A stretch of DNA of 64,000 nt from Candidatus Hydrogenisulfobacillus filiaventi (GCA_902809825.1 LR778114.1:620001-684000), one strand, 5' to 3'. Numbered from the stretch's first letter, positions 26,962 to 35,855 are shown. Notes: a model not told the origin generated them from the sequence alone. Translations and numbers: made by a program.

Positions 26962-28275
26962 ATGGGTCTGGCGGCACCACCAAACACCGAGAACGCGCCG
27001 CCCCTGGTCCTGCCCATGCTGTTTATGGTCACCGGGCTGGCCGGGTTCCTGGGCGGACTCGCCGACCTGCTGGTCTCCGGCCGCGATCTCCTACAGTTCC
27101 TGTTCGGGGCCCCGGCCGTGCTGGCGGCGGTGCACTTCTTCACCCTGGGCTTCATCAGCATGGTGATGATGGGAGCCATGTACCAGCTGGTGCCGGTGGT
27201 CATGAACACCACCGTGGCCAGTGTCTCCCTGGGTTACTGGCACTACGCCTTCTATCTGGTGGGGGTGGTGCTCCTCATCACAGGCCTAGGGGTGTTTGCG
27301 CCGGTAGCCATGATTGTTGGGGGCAGCAGCATCCTCATCGGCGCGGTCCTCTTCCTGGTCAACATGGCCCGTACCATGGCCCGGGCGCGGGCCTGGTCGC
27401 TGTCGGGGGTTTTCCTGGTGGCCTCCCTGACCTACCTGGCGGCGACCGTCAGCTTCGGCTGGCTGCTGGCCTGGAACTTCTTCCACCCCTGGCTGGGGAC
27501 GGGTGCGCACACGCCCATGCTGCTCACCCACCTCTCGCTGGGGCTGGCGGGTTGGTTCAGCCTCACCTTGATGGGCGTCTCCTACAAGCTTTTGCCCATG
27601 TTCATCCTCTCCCCGGGCCGCGCCCCGGCCGGGCGCTGGGTGTTTGGCCTCCTGAACGCCGCCCTCCTTGCCGTGGTGGCGGGCACCTGGGTAGCCCCCC
27701 GCACCTCCCTAGGGGTGGCAGGGCTGCTGGGATTGATGGGGTCGATTGCCTACCTGGTCGATGTGGGAGTGATGGTGGCGGAGCGGCGCCGACGCCAGCT
27801 CGACCCCGCGGTCCGGACGGCGTTGGCTGGGCCGGTGGCGCTGGCGCTATGGTGGCTGCTACTGGCCTGGGCTCTTCTGGTCCCCTCGCCCGGGCGGTGG
27901 GCGGCGGTCTTCTTCCTGTTGTTTAACGGATGGCTGGGGCTGTCCCTGACCGGCTACCTGCAGAAGATCGTCCCCTTTCTGGTGTGGCTCCACCGCTACG
28001 GGCGGGGGATCGGCCAGGGCCGCCTGCCCCGGATCAAGGACCTGCTGCCGGAACGCTGGTCCTGGCAGGTGGCGGGCCTGTACGGGCCCGGGCTGGTGGC
28101 GGCGGTGGCCGCCCTCCTGGCCGGCAGCGGCCCCTTGCTAGCGGTGGGGCTGGGGTTGGAAATCCTGGGGGTGATCCGCCTGCTGGTGGCGGTGCTGGCG
28201 GCCCTGTGGGGGAAGCCGCGGCTGGAGGCGGTGCGGCCGGCGGTACCGGCCGCGTGGGGGAAGGTGAAGCCGTGA
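26962..28275 (+). CDS. Polytopic membrane protein, NnrS/heme-copper oxidase subunit I-like (paralog B)
   Basis: A 437-residue protein with about 12 membrane segments, clearly a paralog of the protein at 23686. The His motifs are AAVHFFTLGFISMVMMGAMY, LTHLSLGLAGWF before GVSYKLLPMF, and LFNGWLGLSLTG with PFLVWLHRY. GTG 26953 is an alternative start. It overlaps the ABC ATPase gene, so the operon couples this protein to the exporter. Haem- or NO-linked function is an inference from the superfamily resemblance. Confidence 0.65.
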   Translation: MGLAAPPNTENAPPLVLPMLFMVTGLAGFLGGLADLLVSGRDLLQFLFGAPAVLAAVHFFTLGFISMVMMGAMYQLVPVVMNTTVASVSLGYWHYAFYLVGVVLLITGLGVFAPVAMIVGGSSILIGAVLFLVNMARTMARARAWSLSGVFLVASLTYLAATVSFGWLLAWNFFHPWLGTGAHTPMLLTHLSLGLAGWFSLTLMGVSYKLLPMFILSPGRAPAGRWVFGLLNAALLAVVAGTWVAPRTSLGVAGLLGLMGSIAYLVDVGVMVAERRRRQLDPAVRTALAGPVALALWWLLLAWALLVPSPGRWAAVFFLLFNGWLGLSLTGYLQKIVPFLVWLHRYGRGIGQGRLPRIKDLLPERWSWQVAGLYGPGLVAAVAALLAGSGPLLAVGLGLEILGVIRLLVAVLAALWGKPRLEAVRPAVPAAWGKVKP

Positions 28276-29240
28276 CGGAAACCGGGAGCACCTTGCTCGA
28301 GATCCGGGACCTGGTGAAGACCTATCGGGGCGGGGTGACGGCCAACCGCGGCATCTCCCTCCGCCTGGAGGCCGGCCAGATCGTGGGCATCCTCGGTCCC
28401 AACGGGGCGGGCAAATCCACCCTCCTGCGTCAGATTGTGGGCCTGACCCGGCCTACGTCGGGGAGCGTACGCCTGGGCGGGCGAGTGGTGGAGGCGGGGC
28501 GGATGTGGGTCAAGGAGCGCATCGCCTACCTGCCGCAGCACCCGTTGGCCCTGGCTGACCTGACGGTGGCTCAGGCCATTACCTACAGCGCCCGGCTGCG
28601 GGGGGTGCCGGCGGCAGAGGCGGCCCGCCGCACCCGCCGCCTGCTGGAAAGTCTGGAGCTGGCTCCCTTGGCCGGCCGGCCCCTCTATACCCTCTCCGGC
28701 GGCGAGCACCGCCTGGCCGGGATTGCGACTGTGCTGGCGGCGCCGGCAGCGGTGGTGGCCCTGGACGAGCCCACCAATGAGCTCGACCCCCTGATGCGCC
28801 GGCGGGTGTGGGAGGAGATCCGGGGGCTCAAGCGCCCCGACCGGCTGGTGCTGCTGGTCTCCCACAACGTGCTGGAGGCCGAACGGGTGTTGGATCGGGT
28901 GGTCATCCTCCATCAAGGGCAGGTGGTAGCCGACGGAACTCCGGCCGCCCTGCGGGCGGCGGTAGGGGAGTCGGTGCGCATCGCGGCGGTGTTTGAGGGC
29001 CCGCCCCCCGTCGGCCTGGCCGCAGCCGGGGAGGTGGAGGAACGGGACGAGGCCCGGGGCCGCCTGGTACTGCGTGTAGACCCGGCCCGGGTCCCCGCCG
29101 TACTGGCGCGCGTGGTGGCGGCTCCCGCCCGTCTCACAGGGGTGGAGGTCAGCCGCAGCGGCCTGGAGGACATCTACCTGGCCTGGCGGGAGCGGCTGGA
29201 GGGGCAGCGCCGGGGAGGGCAGGAGCGACATGGACCGTAA
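28272..29240 (+). CDS. ABC transporter ATP-binding protein (NatA/CcmA-like)
   Basis: A 322-residue protein. Walker A GPNGAGKST, the signature LSGGEH and Walker B VVALDEPTNELDP are all intact; a C-terminal regulatory region of about 90 residues follows. The GTG at 28272 overlaps the membrane-protein stop. With the permease it forms an ABC-2 type exporter of unknown cargo. NosF-like or CcmA-like roles in copper-site or haem traffic would fit the setting but are not shown by sequence. Confidence 0.9.
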   Translation: MTETGSTLLEIRDLVKTYRGGVTANRGISLRLEAGQIVGILGPNGAGKSTLLRQIVGLTRPTSGSVRLGGRVVEAGRMWVKERIAYLPQHPLALADLTVAQAITYSARLRGVPAAEAARRTRRLLESLELAPLAGRPLYTLSGGEHRLAGIATVLAAPAAVVALDEPTNELDPLMRRRVWEEIRGLKRPDRLVLLVSHNVLEAERVLDRVVILHQGQVVADGTPAALRAAVGESVRIAAVFEGPPPVGLAAAGEVEERDEARGRLVLRVDPARVPAVLARVVAAPARLTGVEVSRSGLEDIYLAWRERLEGQRRGGQERHGP

Positions 29241-29976
29241 GCCGGACGCCGGCCGGGCCGGGCCGGTGGTGATGCTGGGCATCCTGTTCCGGATGCAACT
29301 GGCGCGCCTGCGCCAGAGCTGGCGACCGTACCTGGTCGTGAGTGCGGTGATGCCGGCCGGCATCGTCCTGCTCCTGCACCTGGTGGATCCGCATATGAGC
29401 CTGTCCCTCCGGCAGCAGGTGGTGTGGGGGGCGATGCTGCTGGCCGCTTCCATCAGCGGGATCGTGATGCTGTCCCAGCATGTGGCCCATCTCAAAGCGT
29501 CGGGTGCGCTGGACCATTACCGGGTGCTGCCGGTCTCCCTGGCCGGCCTCATCCTGGTGCTGGCGGTGGTGTACGGGTTGTTCGCCTGGCCCGGCATCCT
29601 GCTGATCGGGCTGGAGGGGGCCTGGCTGGACCACGTGGCCTGGAGCGCCGGCCCGGCCTGGGTGGCGGTCTTCCTGCTGGAAGGCCTGGCCCTGGGGGGG
29701 ATTGGGGCCCTGATCGGGCTCCTGGCCCCCCAGGAGGGCCTGGCGGGCCTGTTCGGCAACCTGGTCATGATGGGGGTGCTCTTCGGGGGCATGGTGCCGC
29801 TGCCGCCAGGCCCAGTGCGGCTAGCGGCCGACCTGCTTCCCTCCGGGTTTGGCCTCGCCCTGCTGCGCAGCCTGGCGTTGGGGCAGCCCGCCGGTGGCGG
29901 TTTATGGGCGGGCCTGACCGCCTACGCCCTGGTGGTGTGGGCCCTGGCTAGCCGGGTGGTGGCCCGGCCTGAATAG
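29230..29976 (+). CDS. ABC-2 type transporter permease
   Basis: A 248-residue protein with six predicted membrane segments, from VSAVMPAGIVLLLHL to LTAYALVVWALASRVV. It overlaps the ATPase gene by 11 bases and is the last gene of the operon before a strong terminator. Substrate unknown. Confidence 0.8.
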   Translation: MDRKPDAGRAGPVVMLGILFRMQLARLRQSWRPYLVVSAVMPAGIVLLLHLVDPHMSLSLRQQVVWGAMLLAASISGIVMLSQHVAHLKASGALDHYRVLPVSLAGLILVLAVVYGLFAWPGILLIGLEGAWLDHVAWSAGPAWVAVFLLEGLALGGIGALIGLLAPQEGLAGLFGNLVMMGVLFGGMVPLPPGPVRLAADLLPSGFGLALLRSLALGQPAGGGLWAGLTAYALVVWALASRVVARPE

Positions 29977-29988
29977 GGCCGAGAGGAG

Positions 29989-30015
29989 GCGGCCGCCTGC
30001 CGGCGGCCGCTTTTT
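29989..30015 (+). terminator. Terminator of the DUF2249-ABC operon
   Basis: A perfect 9-bp stem GCGGCCGCC (29989-29997) with GGCGGCCGC (30002-30010), a 4-base loop, then TTTTT and more T. Confidence 0.92.
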
Positions 30016-30019
30016 CTTT

Positions 30020-30025
30020 TATAAT
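30020..30025 (+). promoter_or_regulatory. -10 element TATAAT of the DHA2 transporter gene
   Basis: A perfect TATAAT directly after the terminator T run and 36 bases before the ATG at 30061. The -35 position falls within the terminator stem (CTGCCG, 29997-30002) and is weak. Confidence 0.5.
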
Positions 30026-30060
30026 TTAAGCAATCCTCCGGCAACAGGGGTGGGCGGCGC

Positions 30061-31491
30061 ATGAACGAGGCTCGGCGGGACGCTTGGGCACTGGTGGTCA
30101 TTGTTACCGGGACCCTCATCGCGGCGGTGGATACTACCATCGTGGTGCTGGCGCTGCCGACCATGATGCGGGACCTGCACGCCAGCCTGAGCGGGGTGGT
30201 GTGGGTGATCATGGCCTACCTGCTGGTCATCACCCTGGTGGCCACCCAGGTCGGCCGGCTGGGCGACATGTTCGGGCGGGTCCGCATGTACGAGTGGGGC
30301 TTCGTCATCTTCATCCTGGGCTCCCTGCTCTGCGGCCTGGCCACCACCGAGACCGCCCTCATCGGGTTCCGGGTGCTGCAGGGGCTGGGCGGGGCGCTGG
30401 TGACCGCGAACAGCGGGGCGGTCATCGCCGACACCTTTCCGGCCCAGCGGCGGGGCCGGGCCTACGGCTTCACCTCTGTGGGCTGGAATCTGGGGGCCAT
30501 CCTCGGCATCCTCCTGGGCGGCTTCATCACCACCTTCTTCTCCTGGCGCTATATCTTTCTGATCAACGTCCCCATCGGCGCCTTCGCAGTGGGGGTGGCC
30601 TGGATGGTCCTGCGCGACCGGGGGGAGCGCATCCCCCGCGCCCTGGACTGGGCGGGCATGATCACCCTCGGCGGCGGGCTGTTCGCGCTGCTGCTGGCCA
30701 TGGTGGACCTGAGCGCAGGCCCGCCCGACGCCCGTATTGAGACGCTGGCGGTGCTGGGGCTGGCGGGGCTGGTGGCCTTCGCCCTCTTCGAGCGGCGGGT
30801 CCCCCATCCCCTGCTGGACTTCCGGCTGTTCCAGAACCGGGTGGTGGGAGCCTCCTTCCTGGCCGCCTTCTTCCAGAGCCTGGGCAACTTCGCCGTCCTT
30901 TTCCTGGTCATCATGTACCTGCAGGGGGTACGGGGATTAACCCCCCTGGACGCCTCCCTGCTCCTGGTGCCCGGCTACCTGGTCGGCGGGCTCCTGGGCC
31001 CGGTGTCGGGCCGCCTGGCGGACCGGGTGGGGCCGGTATGGCCGGCCACGGTGGGGCTGGCGGTGCAGGGACTGGCCATCTTCCTCTACGCCCACCTGCG
31101 GCCAGGGACCCCGCTGGGGTGGGTGGTGGCGGCCAGCGTGGTCAACGGCGTGGGCAGTGCCGGCTTCTTCCCCGCCAACAACGCCGCCGTCATGAAGGGG
31201 GCGCCGCCGGGTGCCTTCGGCATCGCCTCCGGGATGCTGCGGACCTTTGCCAATGTAGGCATGGTCCTCTCCTTCGCCACCGCCATCCTGGTTTCCTCGG
31301 CCGCCATCCCTCGCCGGGTGGCTTTCGCCATCTTTGTCGGGACCACTGCCCTACGCGGGCGCCTGCTGTATACCTTTAACCATGGCATCCATGCCGCCTT
31401 CTACCTGTCGATCGGGTTGGTGCTGGTGGCGGCTGGGTTCTCGCTTTGGCGTGGTCCGGTGGCGGAGGCGGAACAGAAGGCCGCCGGTTAG
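30061..31491 (+). CDS. MFS drug exporter, DHA2 (14-TM) family
   Basis: A 476-residue protein with about 14 membrane segments. The DHA2 start TLIAAVDTTIVVLALPTM, motif A GRLGDMFGRVRMY and motif C GWNLGAILGILLGGFI are present. A proton-driven exporter of small organic molecules by family; the substrate is unknown. It has a separate -10 and no operon partner. Confidence 0.9.
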   Translation: MNEARRDAWALVVIVTGTLIAAVDTTIVVLALPTMMRDLHASLSGVVWVIMAYLLVITLVATQVGRLGDMFGRVRMYEWGFVIFILGSLLCGLATTETALIGFRVLQGLGGALVTANSGAVIADTFPAQRRGRAYGFTSVGWNLGAILGILLGGFITTFFSWRYIFLINVPIGAFAVGVAWMVLRDRGERIPRALDWAGMITLGGGLFALLLAMVDLSAGPPDARIETLAVLGLAGLVAFALFERRVPHPLLDFRLFQNRVVGASFLAAFFQSLGNFAVLFLVIMYLQGVRGLTPLDASLLLVPGYLVGGLLGPVSGRLADRVGPVWPATVGLAVQGLAIFLYAHLRPGTPLGWVVAASVVNGVGSAGFFPANNAAVMKGAPPGAFGIASGMLRTFANVGMVLSFATAILVSSAAIPRRVAFAIFVGTTALRGRLLYTFNHGIHAAFYLSIGLVLVAAGFSLWRGPVAEAEQKAAG

Positions 31492-31511
31492 GCGGATCCG
31501 CCCGGCGGCGG

Positions 31512-32690
31512 TTAGCGCGCCGGGGCGCCAGCGGCGGCGGCGGCGACGAGGGCCAGGAGGCCGGCGGCGGCGGCGGCCGCTTCCAGCCCGGCCCGGGCTG
31601 CCAGCCAGCCGGCCCCCCAGGAGCCGGCGGTAGCGGCCAGCCCCATCAGCCCGGCGCGCAGGGCAAAGACCCGCGCCCGCCGGGCGGGGGGCAGGCTTTC
31701 CTGGGTCCAGACGGCGAGCGTGACCCCGAACACGCCGTTGGCGAAGCCCAGCACCCCTACCAGTGCCACCCCGGGGGCAAAGCCCGGTAGGTGGGGAAGC
31801 AAGGGCAGCAGCAGCCCGAAGCCGCCCAGGGCCCCTGCCGCCAGCCGGCGGGGCGGATGCGGGCCCAGCCAGCGCTGCAGGCGGTTGGCGCCCAGGGCCG
31901 CGCCCAGGGACAGGGCCAGCAGCAGCCAGGCGACGGCGGCGGAAGGGCGGTGCCAGGCGCGGGCGAGGGGGGCCAGCAGCAGGTTGGCGGCGGCGGTGGC
32001 GGCAGCACCGGCCGCCGCCGCGGTCAGCAGGCGCACCAGGCGCGGGTCGGGGGCCGTCCCCCCGGGCGGCTCCGGGGCCGGCGGGGCCGCCTCCCACGGC
32101 GGCAGGCTGGCCAGGAGCAGCGCAGAAGCCAGGAAACTCAAACCGTCGAGCCCGAAGGCGGGGCCGGGCCCGGCGGTGCGGATGAGGGCGGCTGCGCCCG
32201 TATAGGCGCAGAGGTCGCCCAGGTGGTTCCACTGCGCCAGCCGGGCCAGACCCCGGCGGTTGGCCGCCGGATCGGCGGCCAGGCGCGGCTCCGCCGCCCG
32301 CAGCAGCGGCCGGTGGATGGCGTCGGCCAGGGCCAGGAGCAGCACCAGCAGGGTGGCCTCCGCCACCCCCCGGCTGAGGGCCAGCAGGCTGACTGCCGCC
32401 GCCCGCAGGACATCGGCGGCCACCAGGGCGGGGCGGGGCCGCAACCGTCCGATCATCCCGGCGGCAACCAGGCTCAACAGGGCCGGGGGCAGGGTGCCCA
32501 GCCCCAGCAGCAGCCCCAGCACCAGGGGGCGATGGCCGCCGGCCCGCAAGGCATAGACCATGAGGGCGACCTCGAACAGGTCGTCCCCCAGGTGGGAGAT
32601 CCACTGGGCGGCCAGGAGGCGGCGGAAGGCGGCGGGCAGGAGCGGGAGGGAGGTGGCGGAGCCCGCGGCCGTGGGCGGCTGCCGGCTCAC
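31512..32690 (-). CDS. MFS transporter (MFS_3-like)
   Basis: A 392-residue protein with about 12 membrane segments and high alanine and leucine. QWISHLGDDLFEVALMVYAL is the usual first helix of the MFS_3/enterobactin-exporter-like group. The GTG at 32690 overlaps the thioredoxin-like gene stop, so it is translationally coupled. A longer reading from 32777 has no domain support. Last gene of the regulator-hydrolase-thioredoxin operon. Confidence 0.78.
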   Translation of the reverse strand: MSRQPPTAAGSATSLPLLPAAFRRLLAAQWISHLGDDLFEVALMVYALRAGGHRPLVLGLLLGLGTLPPALLSLVAAGMIGRLRPRPALVAADVLRAAAVSLLALSRGVAEATLLVLLLALADAIHRPLLRAAEPRLAADPAANRRGLARLAQWNHLGDLCAYTGAAALIRTAGPGPAFGLDGLSFLASALLLASLPPWEAAPPAPEPPGGTAPDPRLVRLLTAAAAGAAATAAANLLLAPLARAWHRPSAAVAWLLLALSLGAALGANRLQRWLGPHPPRRLAAGALGGFGLLLPLLPHLPGFAPGVALVGVLGFANGVFGVTLAVWTQESLPPARRARVFALRAGLMGLAATAGSWGAGWLAARAGLEAAAAAAGLLALVAAAAAGAPAR

Positions 32691-33283
32691 TCCGCCTCCG
32701 GGGCGGGCGGCTGCCAGTTGGCCTGCACCTTGTGGGCCCAGAGGCTCTGCGGATAGCGCAGGCGCAGCTCCCGCCACGGGCGGTAGAGCTCAATCTCCCG
32801 CCCGGTGGCCTGATGGCGGGCCGCCCCCAGCCAGTACCAGGCCTCGGGGACCCAGCCGCTGGCGGGAAAGGCCGTGATCACCTGCTCGAAGAGGGCGGCC
32901 GCCTGTTCATAGGCCTCGCGGCGCATGGCCCATTCCCCCTGGACCAGGATGAGCCAGGGCAGGAATTCGGCGGCCGGCAGGTAGCCGGGCTGCCGCCGCA
33001 GCAGGGCCCCGTCCGGCTCTAGTGCCAGCAGCTCCGGGAACCACAGCAGGCCCCGCCCGCGGGTGAAAGGGTGGCCCTCGGTCAGGCGCAGGGGCACCCA
33101 TTCTGTGAGGGCCTGGCGCACGGCCGAACGGGGGAAGGTACCCTGGTCCATGAGCCGGCAGCCGGAACAGCCGGGCCGGAAGACGAAGACGAAAACCGGC
33201 CGCCCGCTGCGGCCGGCCTCCTCCAGGGCCTGCTCCGGATCGGCGTACCACGCCACGGCGGGCACTGCCTCCGATTCCGCCAT
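32687..33283 (-). CDS. Thioredoxin-like protein with TPR-like C-terminus
   Basis: A 198-residue protein. Residues 1-105 look like a thioredoxin fold with the redox motif FRPGCSGC (Cys39, Cys42). Residues 110-190 form TPR-like helices (YEQAAALFEQVITAFPASG). No signal peptide, so it is cytoplasmic. The ribosome-binding site is GAAAGGAGGG. Confidence 0.75.
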   Translation of the reverse strand: MAESEAVPAVAWYADPEQALEEAGRSGRPVFVFVFRPGCSGCRLMDQGTFPRSAVRQALTEWVPLRLTEGHPFTRGRGLLWFPELLALEPDGALLRRQPGYLPAAEFLPWLILVQGEWAMRREAYEQAAALFEQVITAFPASGWVPEAWYWLGAARHQATGREIELYRPWRELRLRYPQSLWAHKVQANWQPPAPEAE

Positions 33284-33302
33284 GGAGCCCTCCTTTCTGC
33301 CG

Positions 33303-34058
33303 TCAGGGGGTCAGATAGGTTTCCAACCAGGCCTCCACCTGGGCACGAGCCTCGGCCACCGCCGCCTGCTGGGCCGGATCGGCCGCATCCCGCCAGTCGT
33401 GGGGCAGCCCCTCCAGGCGCCGGTAGTCCCACCGCTCCGGGTACTTGGTGACGGTGGTGGCCATGAGGTAGAACTCCTCATCCCAGTCCTCACGCAGGGT
33501 GTGATCCTGGGCGCCGTGCAGCAGCAGCACCGCTGCGCTGCCGATGCGGGGCACCCGGTAGGTGATGTCCCAGTCGCCCAGGGTCTTCTTGGCCTCCTCG
33601 GCCGGCCAGCCGGCGTCGGGGTAACGGTCCTTGAGGAACTCCAGGGTGGGGCTGCCGGAGACCGACACCACCGCCCGCACATTGCGGGCCCGGTTGTCGG
33701 CGGCAATCCACATGGCCAGCATGCCCCCGTCCCCGAACCCGATCAGGCCCACCGGCCGCTCCCCCCAGGCCTCCAACACGGCCGCCATCTCGCGCCGGGC
33801 CGCTTCCCAGACCGGGATGTACACGCTGTAGAGGGGCTCATAGACCAACTTGGGCAGCAGCTCCTCCCGCCGCTCGCGCAGCAGGGGCAGGTCCCAATAG
33901 GCCACCACCCAGCGGTCGGGGCGGGCGGGCGTCCATAACTCGGGCCCCGCATCGCGGGGCCCCAGTTCGGGCACCACCACCACCACCGGCCGGGTGGTAT
34001 CCTCCAGCCCTTCCGTGGCCCGGAAAGGCACCCCCTCCACCGTCACCGTCCGCATCAC
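33303..34058 (-). CDS. Alpha/beta-hydrolase-fold protein lacking the usual nucleophile
   Basis: A 251-residue protein with the alpha/beta-hydrolase layout. The Asp-bearing LLLHGAQDH loop is near residue 200 and the His-bearing LPHDW near 225. The nucleophile elbow, normally GxSxG, reads GFGDG (107-111), with Gly at the serine position (109) and Asp at 110. It may be non-catalytic, or use Asp110 in a shifted elbow. It overlaps the regulator gene by four bases. Confidence 0.72.
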   Translation of the reverse strand: MMRTVTVEGVPFRATEGLEDTTRPVVVVVPELGPRDAGPELWTPARPDRWVVAYWDLPLLRERREELLPKLVYEPLYSVYIPVWEAARREMAAVLEAWGERPVGLIGFGDGGMLAMWIAADNRARNVRAVVSVSGSPTLEFLKDRYPDAGWPAEEAKKTLGDWDITYRVPRIGSAAVLLLHGAQDHTLREDWDEEFYLMATTVTKYPERWDYRRLEGLPHDWRDAADPAQQAAVAEARAQVEAWLETYLTP

Positions 34059-34654
34059 TTCTGGCCCTCCGTTCCGTCGGGGCTGAGGACCGCGGTGGAG
34101 GGGCGGATGGGGATGAAGAACCGGCAGCGCATCCGTTCGCCGTCATCGGCGATGTTGATCACCGGCACCTTCCAGTGCTGGCTCAACACCCGGGTTTCGG
34201 CCTCGCAGACGGTGGGGTTGCCCTTCCAGTAAGGGAAGGGGCAGGAGCGCATCTCGATCCACCAGCCGTTGGTGCTGGGCTGCCAGCTCATGTTGCGGTG
34301 CTCCTGGCGGGCCAGCTCCTCCAGCGGCCGGTGCAGGTCGTTGCCGTAGTAATCGTCGATGTACACGTCCAGGATGCGCCGGTAGAGCTCCGGCCCCGCC
34401 GCGTCCTCCATGGCCGCCAGGAGCCGCCGCAAGGGCTGGGTGTCGCCCGAGGCCCGCTTGGGCAGGGAGTAGTAGGCGGTCCGGCGGGTGCCCGGCACCC
34501 GCGAGGAGACCACCAGCCGCTCCGCCACCAGGTCGTGCAGTTCCCGCTGCACGTGCCGCCGGGAAACCCCCAGATGCTTGCTTAAGAGTTCGCTGGTGAC
34601 CGTCCCATGCTCGGCCATGAACTGCAGCAATGCCGCGCGCAGGTGGCGTGACAT
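34055..34654 (-). CDS. HTH regulator with C-terminal cysteines, SufR-like
   Basis: A 199-residue protein. A winged HTH occupies about residues 1-65 (LSKHLGVSRRHVQREL). The C-terminal half carries Cys138, Cys150 and Cys177 in the pattern SCPF...VCEAE...RCRF, like the [4Fe-4S]-binding region of SufR-type repressors. Thus an iron-sulfur or redox sensor is likely. The ATG at 34654 follows GAGAGGGGG. First gene of the leftward operon to 31512, and 58 bases downstream of the lipoate ligase stop. Confidence 0.75.
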   Translation of the reverse strand: MSRHLRAALLQFMAEHGTVTSELLSKHLGVSRRHVQRELHDLVAERLVVSSRVPGTRRTAYYSLPKRASGDTQPLRRLLAAMEDAAGPELYRRILDVYIDDYYGNDLHRPLEELARQEHRNMSWQPSTNGWWIEMRSCPFPYWKGNPTVCEAETRVLSQHWKVPVINIADDGERMRCRFFIPIRPSTAVLSPDGTEGQK

Positions 34655-34712
34655 GGGCCCACCCCCTCTCCGTACCCGGCCGCAAAACCCCATCAATGCC
34701 TATCGTACCAAA

Positions 34713-35804
34713 TCACCCTTGAGGGGCAACCCCTTCGGCCTGCTCCAGCTCACCCAGCCGGGTCGGGTTGGCGAAGGCCTGCACCAGGTCCGCTGCGGTC
34801 AGGCCGCCGACCCCGATGCGGGCGAAGGCCTCCTCCACCGCCTGGGCGAAGCCCGGGCTGCGGGGCGCCTGGCCCTGAAGCGCCTCCTGCAGGGGGGTAA
34901 GGGCGTCGGCCGGCTCCACGAAGAAATCGCCCCCGATCCAGGCCTGCTCGATGCGGCCCTCGTTCTCCAGCCAGACGGCCCGTACCAGGCCGTTGGGCAC
35001 CTTGTGGAGCCCTTCGTACAGGTAGACGCCGTCCCGGATCTTCACCCCGGGCGTACGCCAGCCTTCGTTCTGGAAGACGAAGGCGGGGTCGAACAACCGC
35101 GCCTCGAACTCGCGGGTGCGCGCCTCCTCGGCCTCGGTCAGGGTGCCGGGTTCCAGGGGCTCCTCCAGCAGCTCCCCGTAAGCCTCAGCCAGGATGCGGG
35201 CGCCCTCCTCATGGCTGGGGGTGCGCTCGCCCAGCTCCTCGCGCAGGGTGGTCATGTAGTCGCGCAGGCTGGTCAGCATCTTGTCGCGGAACTTCTCCGA
35301 AGGCACCTTCAGCACCTGCACCATGAGGTCGCGGTCAAAGTCGAACAGGAGGCTGCCCACGAACACCAGGCTCTGCCCCAGGGTGGCGGCGCCGGTACCC
35401 CCCAGCTTGCGGGGGCCCACCACGATGTCGTTCAGGGGCCGGATCTCGGCCGGGACCCCCATCTTTTGATAGGCGTTGATCACGCCCGGCAGCAGGGCGG
35501 CGAAAAGGTCGTTGACGGACGAGTGTCCGCCGGGAAAGATGAGGTGGAAGAAGACCTGTCCCGGATCCAGCAGCACGGCACCGCCCCCCACCATGCGGCG
35601 GGCAATGGGGATGTCGTGCGCGCGGCAAAAGTCCACCGCCACCTCCCGGCTGGCCAGCTGATGGTAGCCGATGGACACAAAGGGCCGCTCCGGCACCGCC
35701 GTGATCAGGGTCATGGGGTCGCCGTCCCGGGCCAGGTCGGCCACGGCGTGAAAGGCGGCGATGGATCGCTCCCGCGACACGGTACCCAGGTTCAGATAGC
35801 GCAT
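34713..35804 (-). CDS. lplA: Lipoate-protein ligase of the sHdr pathway
   Basis: A 363-residue LplA/BirA-fold enzyme that attaches lipoate to lysine, here probably on the LbpA proteins next door. The lipoyl-AMP-binding segment RRMVGGGAVLLDPGQVFFHL is intact, as is the KLGGTGAATLGQSLVF segment with the catalytic lysine. The length includes a C-terminal accessory domain. A lipoate assembly enzyme is a known member of sHdr loci. The ATG at 35804 lacks a close Shine-Dalgarno sequence (GGGAGGG is about 20 bases away). Confidence 0.88.
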   Translation of the reverse strand: MRYLNLGTVSRERSIAAFHAVADLARDGDPMTLITAVPERPFVSIGYHQLASREVAVDFCRAHDIPIARRMVGGGAVLLDPGQVFFHLIFPGGHSSVNDLFAALLPGVINAYQKMGVPAEIRPLNDIVVGPRKLGGTGAATLGQSLVFVGSLLFDFDRDLMVQVLKVPSEKFRDKMLTSLRDYMTTLREELGERTPSHEEGARILAEAYGELLEEPLEPGTLTEAEEARTREFEARLFDPAFVFQNEGWRTPGVKIRDGVYLYEGLHKVPNGLVRAVWLENEGRIEQAWIGGDFFVEPADALTPLQEALQGQAPRSPGFAQAVEEAFARIGVGGLTAADLVQAFANPTRLGELEQAEGVAPQG

Positions 35805-35855
35805 GCAATTCGGGTTGCCCCGTTCCCTCCCCGGAACTGCCGTGATGCCGCTAAC

